Positions 5,970 to 12,445 of a stretch of DNA of 15,922 nucleotides are shown one piece after another. Numbering within the stretch: position 1 is the first letter of the stretch; each line of letters begins with the position of its first letter. The DNA lies in NCBI GenBank assembly GCA_001563325.1, contig LRSK01000183.1, positions 1 through 15,922 of the forward strand. The letters run 5' to 3'. The DNA is from Candidatus Thorarchaeota archaeon SMTZ1-83. Its GTDB lineage: Archaea > Asgardarchaeota > Thorarchaeia > Thorarchaeales > Thorarchaeaceae. The translations under genes and the position numbers were made by a program. The notes under the pieces were generated by a model that searched no databases, had not been told where the DNA came from, and was given only the letters and a program-made list of their open reading frames with translations.

Positions 5970-7289
5970 CTACCTCAAACGCCGCAAGGGCACTCTGCCA
6001 ACGACACCCGGATCAGTGAAGAATCCGCCATAGCTGTAGACTAGCTCGCCGCCAACGATGGTGATGACAGGACGCGCCTTTACACTCCTGCCTTCAAATG
6101 GAGTAATTTTCGCCTTGGAGTGAAAATCTTTACCACGAATTTCCCAGTTCTCCTTTGAAACAACAGTGACATCTGCATCATAGCCTTTGGCAAGGACTCC
6201 TTTGCCTGCAATACCAAGAATTCTGGCAGGGCCCGAGCTGCAGACTCTGAGATAATCCAACCAAGATACCTTTTCCTCGAAGACAGCTGTCAGCATTAAG
6301 GGCACTATTGTTTCAAGTCCAGGTATGCCTGAGTCCGCATCCATAAACGGAAGTCTCTTCTCGAAGGTTTCATGAGGTGCGTGATCCGTCACAACACAAT
6401 CAATCCCGCCGGTTGAACAAAGCACTTGCTGAAGGACCTCATTATCATGGGGCGACCGCAATGGAGGAACCATTTTGGCCCTGCCATCATCATGAGAGAA
6501 CTCTCCTCCACTCAGGAAGAGATGATGCGGTGTAACCTCCGCAGTAATTGTATCTTCAGCACGGTTCTCCAAAATCAATCGGGCAGTCGCACCGCAGCTG
6601 ACATGACAGACATGCAGTCTACTTTCATAGACCTCAGCCTTTACTGCCAGAAATTGCTTTAGGGATTCAACTTCGTTTTCGCAGCTGTGAAGTCGAAAGA
6701 ATTCATCATGTGTCTTTGGCCTCTCTCTCTTCTCTGTTGAGGCTGGGTGAAACAACAGCGGGATGCCATACTTGGCCGATAGTTCCATACATTCCTTAAT
6801 ACGCTCCTTAGTATAGCGTGTGCCTTCAGTCAGTGGAGCATGCGGATACACCTTAAATCCCAGAATGTGGGGTAGCCAGTCTTGGCTCACATCACTGACT
6901 ATCTTTGGGATTCCAGCGTAGAAACCCACGTTGACATATCTTTTCTCCCTAGCTATGGCTATCTTCTCCTCCAAATCATTAAGAGTAACAGTTGGAGGGA
7001 TCGAGTTTGGCATATCGACGACAGAAGTAACACCACCAGCAGCAGCAGCCATAGTTCCTGTAGAATACTCCTCCTTGTCTTCCTGTCCCATGTCTCTCAT
7101 ATGAACGTGAATATCAATCGCACCAGGCAGAATATAGAGTCCTTCACAATTGATTTTTTCAGATGCGAGGGGTTCAAAGCCCGGCTCATATATACCCTCA
7201 ATTATGCCTGCATCTATTGTAACTGAACGGATGACTTCTCTGCCGTCAAGTATCACAATCCCTCTCTCTAGGATACTATCTACAGGCAT
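5970..7289 (-). CDS. pyrC: dihydroorotase (class I type)
   Basis: 439 residues, the length expected for the class I family. It interconverts N-carbamoyl-aspartate and dihydroorotate in pyrimidine synthesis (cytosol, zinc-dependent). The metal ligands are in order: DIHVHMRD (His61, His63), the likely carboxylated lysine in GFKVYP (Lys146), LLFHPAS (His181), HVCHVSC (His229) and VTDHAPH (Asp302). MPNSIPPT (about 93-100) and the late SGIPGLETIVPLML (about 320-333) are typical. Allantoinase is the main alternative of this fold; NadC next door and the lack of other purine-breakdown genes favour dihydroorotase. The ATG at 7289 follows a purine-rich AAGGAAGAA. It is 45 bases after the four-CBS gene and 53 before AMMECR1. 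Confidence 0.9.
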   Translation of the reverse strand: MPVDSILERGIVILDGREVIRSVTIDAGIIEGIYEPGFEPLASEKINCEGLYILPGAIDIHVHMRDMGQEDKEEYSTGTMAAAAGGVTSVVDMPNSIPPTVTLNDLEEKIAIAREKRYVNVGFYAGIPKIVSDVSQDWLPHILGFKVYPHAPLTEGTRYTKERIKECMELSAKYGIPLLFHPASTEKRERPKTHDEFFRLHSCENEVESLKQFLAVKAEVYESRLHVCHVSCGATARLILENRAEDTITAEVTPHHLFLSGGEFSHDDGRAKMVPPLRSPHDNEVLQQVLCSTGGIDCVVTDHAPHETFEKRLPFMDADSGIPGLETIVPLMLTAVFEEKVSWLDYLRVCSSGPARILGIAGKGVLAKGYDADVTVVSKENWEIRGKDFHSKAKITPFEGRSVKARPVITIVGGELVYSYGGFFTDPGVVGRVPLRRLR

Positions 7290-7334
7290 GTTTCTTCCTT
7301 CATCACGGCACGATATGATTGTGTCGCCGAACGA

Positions 7335-8153
7335 TTATTCCTTAATTTCCGGGACCTTGAATTTGTTTGCGACGAAGCGAGTTAGATCAGTTGAACTGAT
7401 AATGCCTATGAGTTTGTTACCCTTACCTACTACTGGCAGTGTATTCAGATTCGCATCCTTCATTTTCTTAATAGCAATAGCAAGGGGATCTTCTGGAGAT
7501 ACTAACGGCGGCTCCCTTATCATGGCATCTACAACTCGTATCTGCCTGACTTGGTTTCGGCGGTGCTTATCGGGAACTTCCTTGCTGAATCTAGCCATCG
7601 CCTCAGCCACAGCCCTCTCAGTGAGTAATCCCAACACCCTTGCACCATCAGTGACCGGGAGTCCTGAGTATCCTTTGTCGAGCATTTCACTCCTCGCTTT
7701 CACCAGACGCTCCACCGGGTTGACAACAAGAATATCTTCCGTTGTCATTAGGTCTTCTACTTTGATATCCTCAAACTTGGCCACAAGAGAGCATAGCTCT
7801 GTTTTTGAAATCACACCAACGAGCTTTTCATCCTTGTCAACAACAGGACATCCACTCATACCTCTATCAACCATGAGCTGAGCAATTTCTGTGACTTCGT
7901 CGTCTGGGGATACGGTAATTACGGTGTCAGTCATCGCGCTTGAAACATGTAATCTTCCTATTGAAACAGCAACTACCTTACTAACACTAAGCCTGTCTGC
8001 GATATCTGCATAGGTGAGAATGCCTTTGACTGTACCATTCTCTGTAACAATTAGTCTATCCACACGCTTCTTATCAAGAAGTTCAAGAGCGTATGATAGC
8101 CTCCGATCTTTGTCGATCGTGACTGGTTCTGCCATAATTTGACTTACTTCCAA
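7335..8153 (-). CDS. protein with four CBS domains (two Bateman modules)
   Basis: 272 residues made almost wholly of four CBS repeats: about 6-58, 72-123, 133-187 and 208-264. Each has the pattern 'VxxxxPxxxLxxAxxxMxxxxxxxLPVVDxxxxLxGIIxxxDL'. Examples are MSGCPVVDKDEKLVGVISKTEL and LNTLPVVGKGNKLIGIISSTDLTR. CBS pairs usually bind adenine nucleotides or S-adenosylmethionine and act as energy or ligand sensors; there is no catalytic or DNA-binding domain here. The TTG at 8153 is the likely start: GGAGG (8162-8166) lies 8 bases before it. An in-frame ATG six codons later would cut into the first repeat and is too far from the SD. It lies 58 bases after a second CBS gene and 45 before pyrC. Confidence 0.93.
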   Translation of the reverse strand: MEVSQIMAEPVTIDKDRRLSYALELLDKKRVDRLIVTENGTVKGILTYADIADRLSVSKVVAVSIGRLHVSSAMTDTVITVSPDDEVTEIAQLMVDRGMSGCPVVDKDEKLVGVISKTELCSLVAKFEDIKVEDLMTTEDILVVNPVERLVKARSEMLDKGYSGLPVTDGARVLGLLTERAVAEAMARFSKEVPDKHRRNQVRQIRVVDAMIREPPLVSPEDPLAIAIKKMKDANLNTLPVVGKGNKLIGIISSTDLTRFVANKFKVPEIKE

Positions 8154-8161
8154 TATACAAT

Positions 8162-8166
8162 CCTCC
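8162..8166 (-). promoter_or_regulatory. SD site that selects a TTG start for the four-CBS protein
   Basis: GGAGG on the minus strand is spaced 8 bases from TTG at 8153. This is one of the strongest ribosome sites in the window. Confidence 0.7.
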
Positions 8167-8211
8167 TATCACCGTGCTTACCGGATTGAATGCACACCTA
8201 TAGTTGGCCAA

Positions 8212-8778
8212 CTAGCTCCGACACTCATCACATAGATATCTTCCATCTGAAAGAGCCAATTCGGTAGAGTACTCTCCACAGCTGTCACAAACACCACCAT
8301 ATGCGATTAATTCGTCTTCATCCTCATCCTCGACTCGAGTCGCAGTATCTGAACGGAGCCTCAATGATTCCATAAGCACGTTAATGAGTTCTGGTGACCA
8401 GCGCAGAATATCTCTTGAAGTGATTATTCCAGCCAATGAGTTGTTCTTTAACACTGCTACTCTACGGATATTTCCATGGGCCATTATTCTCATGGCTTCA
8501 GTCAGGGGGGTATCTGGTGTGACATGAACAAGAGGAGAACTCATCACATCTTTGGCTTGGGTTTTCTTTGGGTCCTTATCCTCTGATACAACACGTCTAA
8601 CGATATCGGACTCTGTTATGATACCTAGTGGCCGACCCTCATCAGAGATTATAATGGATCCGATATCCATTTCATTCATTGAGTGTGCCACCGCGTGCAC
8701 ACTGGCATCTGGTGGCATTGTAACTACATTGACAGACATTATCTCTCTCACAGACATTGAATGTGAAGGGTCAGACAT
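8212..8778 (-). CDS. CBS-pair protein with C-terminal zinc ribbon
   Basis: 188 residues. Two CBS domains (about 11-64 and 77-130) form one Bateman module: MDIGSIIISDEGRPLGIITESDIVRR and NIRRVAVLKNNSLAGIITSRDILRW. A short helix and a very acidic linker (VEDEDEDE, about 149-156) follow. The C-terminus is a compact zinc ribbon: CDSC (Cys164, Cys167) and CDEC (Cys183, Cys186). Archaea have a family of CBS-zinc ribbon proteins presumed to be ligand-responsive regulators; the ligand and target are unknown. The ATG at 8778 has GAGGT about 8-9 bases upstream. It is the first of the five-gene minus-strand run ending in nadC, if transcription starts in 8779-8908. Confidence 0.93.
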   Translation of the reverse strand: MSDPSHSMSVREIMSVNVVTMPPDASVHAVAHSMNEMDIGSIIISDEGRPLGIITESDIVRRVVSEDKDPKKTQAKDVMSSPLVHVTPDTPLTEAMRIMAHGNIRRVAVLKNNSLAGIITSRDILRWSPELINVLMESLRLRSDTATRVEDEDEDELIAYGGVCDSCGEYSTELALSDGRYLCDECRS

Positions 8779-8865
8779 CAGCTATTACCTCGGCGCATCA
8801 GAAAGTTGGTTAACCACCCAGTGTATCTAGGCTTTAGGGTGCTTTCTTGACTGAATCAATCCCGA

Positions 8866-8878
8866 TGGAATTTAAACG
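8866..8878 (-). promoter_or_regulatory. possible TATA box for the CBS/pyrC/nadC run
   Basis: The minus strand reads ACGTTTAAATTCC about 90-100 bases before the ATG at 8778, leaving a leader of about 65 nt. A 10-bp palindrome TGGTTAACCA (8807-8816) lies in that leader and could be an operator. Confidence 0.35.
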
Positions 8879-8908
8879 TGTCTGTGTTGCTTGCTACGCT
8901 TCGTTTAG

Positions 8909-10936
8909 TTATAATTGGCGTCTCTTATTGTCAGAAACCAAATCGCCTCCGCCTGCAGGCAGGACGCGCATCATATCTTCTTGAGGAATCTGTTCGATTA
9001 GATGTTTCTTGTCCTCAGGTACTAATTTCTTCAGTTCATGAAGAATTTCTTTCACAAGCTGACCTTTCTTCTCTTTGCTCGGGATAATCCTCACAACATA
9101 ATCTGTATGAGCTGACAATGCTGAGGGTGGTCCCGACACGGGAATTACATCTTCATCCTCAATCATCACGCCAACTGCGAGTTCCACTGGGACTCTCCGA
9201 ATATAGTTTTTCGAGCCATAAATCATGACGGCTCCTGATGGTAGATACTCACCAGATGGTGGAGTGAAGCTAACCTGCTCCGGATTGACCCAATATGCAT
9301 CACCTGATGAAAGACCATCCTGCCATGCCCGAGAGAAGGTAACAGCGAACTGTGCAGCCTCGGTGAGGGTCTGTTCTCTTGGAGGCTCACCAGACACCTT
9401 GACAACAATATAGGGCGCTCCATGGAGTGCAGCATGGATAAAGACATCGCCTGCCTCCATCTGTCGTTTTGCAAGTCTTTCATTGCTCTTTGCATCTCTT
9501 CCTCCGATGACGAGAAGACCCTCAGAGGACAAAAACCAGCGGAACTTCTCATACCAACGTTTCTTTCTAATTCGAACAGGGACTTTCACCTCTGTTTCAG
9601 CCTTGATAGTTTTCGCCTCAAGTTCCTTCAATTTTGTCAACGTCTTCTCGATTTGTTTATGCGCTCCTTTGGTCTTTGCCTCCGATTTCTTGGCCTGTTC
9701 ATATGCTAGCGAAGCATTGTCCTGTGCGCTCTTTCTGATGTCGAGACTCACATCAATATCATCAAGCTTCACCATAATCTTACCTTGGGCGGGTATTATC
9801 CTTTCAATAATGATTGCTGAAGCTATCCCTTTCTTTTTCCCTTCATCTATCCTAGTTATGATTTCTGCCCAAGATAGGGCTCCTGATCTTGCGCTTGAGA
9901 TCGTATCTAAGACCTCTTGCACCATCTGAAAGCTGTTGTATATGGCTTCTCCAGCCAGTCTCAAGTTGGCGGCTTGGGCTTCTAGCCGTGTGATTCCTTC
10001 TCTTTGTTTCTCAATTATCTTCTCTAATCGTTTGCGTTCTTTCACGTGAGCCTCAAGAACCTCTTCGTCTTCAAGTTCCATATCAGACACGCCAAAGAAG
10101 TTGTCAATTGCTTGACTGAACGTGGAGAACGTTGTTGTGGGTAGACCGTTATAGACCTCGAACACGAACGGGACAAATGCAACTTGTTCTTCTACATCTT
10201 CGTCATCTAGAATGACCTGAGGTTCACTAATTCCATTCTTGAGCTTCTCGATAAAGCGAAACAAACCGCCCGACAGGTCCTTTACTGCCTGTTCATCTAG
10301 GTTCGAAACCTCTGCCTGAGGATTCACGCCTCCGAGTGCACATATCTCCTCACAGCTAAGTGAGTCAAGGTTTAGTCTGCTTGCCAGAGTTCGAACAACA
10401 CTCGTTTTTGACTCAGAAAGGACTCCTTCCAATGCATCAACTTCAAGGTTCATGACATCCATGCCGCGCGGAGGTGGGAATTCGTACTTCGCCTTGGGAA
10501 TGACATCCCTGTCCTTCATTCTCCTGTAGCGCATCGCTACAAATATCGTGTCATCCGGATCGAGAAGTAGGACATTACCACTGCCAAACAGCTCTACAAC
10601 TAACTTATGCGAACTCGTTTCGTCACCAACCTCTATCACCACAATTCTATCCAAATCGTGCTGATACACCGTCAGGACTCGTCGGTCCCTGAGATATTTC
10701 CTGAGTGCTGTGCAGAACTTCGGTGGTACTTTGGGAGCAACTCGACGGTATTCAGTGAGATGGATTCGACGACCGACTTCGAATAATAGATGTGACGTCC
10801 CTCCAGCTGGCTGGTAGAGCTTGAGTACGAAGACATCTCCATATTGGTAGACATTCTTGATGAACGCTCCTTCTGCAGACTCTTTTAGCTCTGGCAGAAT
10901 CAGCCGAATGTCGATATTGCTCATCGTTTCTTTCAT
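8909..10936 (-). CDS. NEMF/Rqc2/RqcH homologue (NFACT family ribosome quality control factor)
   Basis: 675 residues. The family binds the 60S/50S subunit with its stalled peptidyl-tRNA and, in yeast and bacteria, recruits tRNA to add C-terminal tails. NFACT-N (about 1-260) starts MKETMSNIDIRLILPEL and keeps Asp9 and the Asp96-Arg97 pair (HDLDR) that correspond to residues needed for tailing in yeast and Bacillus. Coiled-coil segments span about 290-350 and 405-450. NFACT-R follows with RWYEKFRWFLSSEG (about 460-473), GGRDAKSNERL (about 478-488) and DVFIHAALHGAP (about 497-508). The tail after about 600 is basic and helical. The frame opens at a TTG (10942), but the family N-terminus and GGAAGAG 9 bases upstream favour the ATG at 10936. 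It is divergent from the EMC6-like gene. Confidence 0.95.
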   Translation of the reverse strand: MKETMSNIDIRLILPELKESAEGAFIKNVYQYGDVFVLKLYQPAGGTSHLLFEVGRRIHLTEYRRVAPKVPPKFCTALRKYLRDRRVLTVYQHDLDRIVVIEVGDETSSHKLVVELFGSGNVLLLDPDDTIFVAMRYRRMKDRDVIPKAKYEFPPPRGMDVMNLEVDALEGVLSESKTSVVRTLASRLNLDSLSCEEICALGGVNPQAEVSNLDEQAVKDLSGGLFRFIEKLKNGISEPQVILDDEDVEEQVAFVPFVFEVYNGLPTTTFSTFSQAIDNFFGVSDMELEDEEVLEAHVKERKRLEKIIEKQREGITRLEAQAANLRLAGEAIYNSFQMVQEVLDTISSARSGALSWAEIITRIDEGKKKGIASAIIIERIIPAQGKIMVKLDDIDVSLDIRKSAQDNASLAYEQAKKSEAKTKGAHKQIEKTLTKLKELEAKTIKAETEVKVPVRIRKKRWYEKFRWFLSSEGLLVIGGRDAKSNERLAKRQMEAGDVFIHAALHGAPYIVVKVSGEPPREQTLTEAAQFAVTFSRAWQDGLSSGDAYWVNPEQVSFTPPSGEYLPSGAVMIYGSKNYIRRVPVELAVGVMIEDEDVIPVSGPPSALSAHTDYVVRIIPSKEKKGQLVKEILHELKKLVPEDKKHLIEQIPQEDMMRVLPAGGGDLVSDNKRRQL

Positions 10937-10962
10937 TGTCAAACGCTCTTCCAGTCCGATAT

Positions 10963-10972
10963 TGTTATAACA
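10963..10972. promoter_or_regulatory. palindromic TATA box between NEMF and EMC6-like genes
   Basis: TGTTATAACA is a perfect 10-bp palindrome. It is about 27-36 bases from the NEMF start and about 42-51 from the EMC6-like start. Read on either strand it can serve as a TATA box with a correct 26-base spacing, so a single element could drive both genes. Confidence 0.45.
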
Positions 10973-11013
10973 TAGTCGATTGACAGACGCATAACTCCGT
11001 CAGGTGTCACACG

Positions 11014-11361
11014 ATGTCATCGGTAATAGAGCCCTTAAAGAACATCTTCAAGCGTCTTTTCAGTAGATGGGCTGCCTCAGCAGACGAACAACAGACGTAC
11101 GTCAAGATATTCTTCGCATTAATCACGGCACTAATCTGTGGACTCGCTGGACCTGCTTTTCGCGGCTCAAGAGGTCTGATTTTTGGACTACTCATGTATG
11201 GACTTACCCTGTACGTTGTTGTCTACCTGCTAGAGATAGATCCCAAAGAGATTGGAGGTCGACAGAAGCTTGTTACGGCTGGTTTGCCTACGTTTCTGTT
11301 GCTATGGGTGCTCTTCTGGACCTTACTCTATACATTCTCCCTTCCTGTGGTAATACTCTAG
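11014..11361 (+). CDS. EMC6/Rab5IP-like three-helix membrane protein
   Basis: 115 residues: an amphipathic N-terminus (about 1-28), then three membrane helices (about 31-48, 53-73, 90-112). The closest match I can recall is eukaryotic EMC6, a subunit of the ER membrane protein complex insertase. The third helix reads TAGLPTFLLLWVLFWTLLYTF against [21 protein letters not shown] in human EMC6. The G-L-x-G turn and the short charged loop before the third helix also agree. EMC6-superfamily proteins are reported in archaea, with Oxa1/EMC3-type partners. The likely role is help with membrane-protein insertion. The ATG at 11014 has AGGTG 7 bases upstream. It is divergent from NEMF, and its stop overlaps the stop of the convergent peptidase gene. 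The homology is judged by eye. Confidence 0.78.
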   Translation: MSSVIEPLKNIFKRLFSRWAASADEQQTYVKIFFALITALICGLAGPAFRGSRGLIFGLLMYGLTLYVVVYLLEIDPKEIGGRQKLVTAGLPTFLLLWVLFWTLLYTFSLPVVIL

Positions 11362-11861
11362 AAAATCGCCATCATCTGGATGAGAACATATGCCAAGCAC
11401 AAAAAGGGAATCAAAGGTGTGATTCTCCTCTCATCTTGTGGCAGACCATTCTCTTTTCTTGTCCATTTTGAGTATGCATAACCAAATGTTAGCATGATGA
11501 GTATTTCCAAGCCTCCGCCAATGATTGCCTCAAAAACTGGATCGACCCACAGGGCTAATTCTATACCAGGGCTGATGATACTCAAGATAATCAACGCTTT
11601 CAAGTCAGCGCCGCCAATTGACCCGATTTGAAACAGAGTATAGGAGACTACGATTGTGAAGATTGGTGCCGTTAGATGCAGTACTAAATTATGAATCAAA
11701 TGTCCCGTGAGAACCGCAATGAAAATCCCAATCACACCTCCTATCAACATAGAGTGATTGGATACCCTTCTCTCTCGAACGTCCATTATGCTGAAAATTA
11801 TGAGAATAGCCAGTGCAGTCATAAAGGTGCTAATCGACGGAACAGTCAGCTCTAGAGTCAT
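11358..11861 (-). CDS. A24 family prepilin/preflagellin peptidase
   Basis: 167 residues with about five or six membrane helices. The two catalytic aspartates of the type IV prepilin peptidase family are present: Asp27 in SIMDVRERRVSN and Asp86 in IGGADLKAL, the GxGD-like motif, here GGAD. The length fits the single-domain archaeal FlaK/PibD or TadV type, which lacks the methyltransferase part of bacterial PilD. It would cleave signal peptides of class III substrates (archaella, pili, sugar-binding assemblies) on the cytoplasmic side. No pilin or archaellin gene is in the window. The ATG at 11861 has only a weak upstream site. It lies downstream, on the same strand, of the structured RNA region and shares CTAG at its end with the EMC6-like gene. 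Confidence 0.88.
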   Translation of the reverse strand: MTLELTVPSISTFMTALAILIIFSIMDVRERRVSNHSMLIGGVIGIFIAVLTGHLIHNLVLHLTAPIFTIVVSYTLFQIGSIGGADLKALIILSIISPGIELALWVDPVFEAIIGGGLEILIMLTFGYAYSKWTRKENGLPQDERRITPLIPFLCLAYVLIQMMAIF

Positions 11862-11899
11862 AGAACCATCATCTCACATAGAGGCGTCCTCTTCTAATG

Positions 11900-12355
11900 T
11901 ATATCAAACCTGTCCCTTGTTTCTTGGGCGCCAGTTTCGCCCAAATCTAGGGAACCTATGCGTTCCGCCCTTCTCCTGCCAGTCTCACCACCTCTCAAAT
12001 CTCAGTGAGCTTTGAAATAGGCAAGGTCTTTGTCTGCACTCGATGGGAAGTCCTCCCTCCTGCAGTCCTGGCATCCTTCTCCTATCGGGCTCTGAGGGTA
12101 TCACTCTCAGCGATAGAGAGAGTTTCCGCATCTCTTACCACGGCGGGGTCTTCATCACCCATCTTGACATCGTCACCGAAATCAAGAAGGCTCATTTGAG
12201 CATGGTGAACAGCCGCGGACTCCCCAAGGTCTGATACCTTACCCTTAGAGGGGAGTAAGGACTTCCTCCGAGAAGAATGAGTCCTCTCTCAGGCTTTTGG
12301 TCGTGAACGCTTCACAGCCTTCTGGACCGAGTCAGTTCACTTACCTAGTCCTCTC
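11900..12355 (-). ncRNA. candidate structured RNA of unresolved family
   Basis: No reading frame here looks like a protein, but the minus strand is full of hairpins. These are AGGCT/AGCCT enclosing GTGAA/TTCAC (12291-12320), CCTTAC/GTAAGG (12237-12260), AAGGT/ACCTT (12226-12240), CTTGA/TCAAG capped by TCG-GTGA-CGA, a GNRA loop (12163-12186), CTATCG+CTGAG/CTCAG+CGATAG (12082-12116), TCAAA/TTTGA (11995-12015), GGAAC/GTTCC (11951-11966) and TTGGGCG/CGCCCAA (11924-11944). A 9-bp long-range pair joins 12046-12054 to 12258-12266. Loops are purine-rich on the minus strand, and a TATA box (12376-12385) fits a start near 12354. GGAGGAAGTCC (12259-12269) resembles RNase P RNA region CR-I, but no convincing CR-V partner was found. 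The ends are approximate. Confidence 0.5.
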
Positions 12356-12375
12356 ACATTGTGTAAAAGGTGTAG

Positions 12376-12385
12376 GATATTTAAG
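12376..12385. promoter_or_regulatory. AT-rich box shared by the fumarase genes and the candidate RNA
   Basis: GATATTTAAG on plus and CTTAAATATC on minus are both good TATA boxes. Plus-strand initiation would fall near 12405, some 40 bases before the fumarase start. Minus-strand initiation would fall near 12354, at the edge of the structured RNA region. Confidence 0.5.
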
Positions 12386-12445
12386 CCCGTACCAAGACGC
12401 CCAAACCCTCCATTACAAAAGATACGATTTCATTTGGTGAACCTC

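Noticed and set aside
7150..7881. Plus-strand frame of 243 codons
   Set aside because: It is antisense to the four-CBS gene and the start of pyrC; its Ser/Thr/Leu-rich composition is that of a shadow frame.
8807..8816. TGGTTAACCA as a strong operator
   Set aside because: A 10-bp palindrome is not rare enough alone; noted under the promoter entry but not claimed as a site.
9483..9929. Plus-strand frame of 148 codons
   Set aside because: Antisense shadow of the NEMF coiled-coil region, rich in Phe/Ser/Leu from reversed Glu/Lys codons.
10937..10942. TTG start at 10942 for the NEMF gene
   Set aside because: The family begins 'MKxxMTxxDI', which fits ATG at 10936, and GGAAGAG is better spaced from that ATG.
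12150..12170. Box C/D guide RNA (GTGATGA on the minus strand)
   Set aside because: No D and D' boxes at the right spacing and no terminal stem; the motif sits in a hairpin of the larger candidate RNA.
11900..12355. Firm call of RNase P RNA
   Set aside because: CR-I-like and CR-II-like pieces are present, but the conserved 3' segment (CR-V) and its P4 and P1 pairings were not found; left as unresolved structured RNA.
12359..12445. Longer N-terminus for the fumarase alpha subunit
   Set aside because: The extra 29 residues are not family-like, overlap the predicted transcription start, and have no ribosome site; ATG at 12446 has GGTGA 5 bases upstream.
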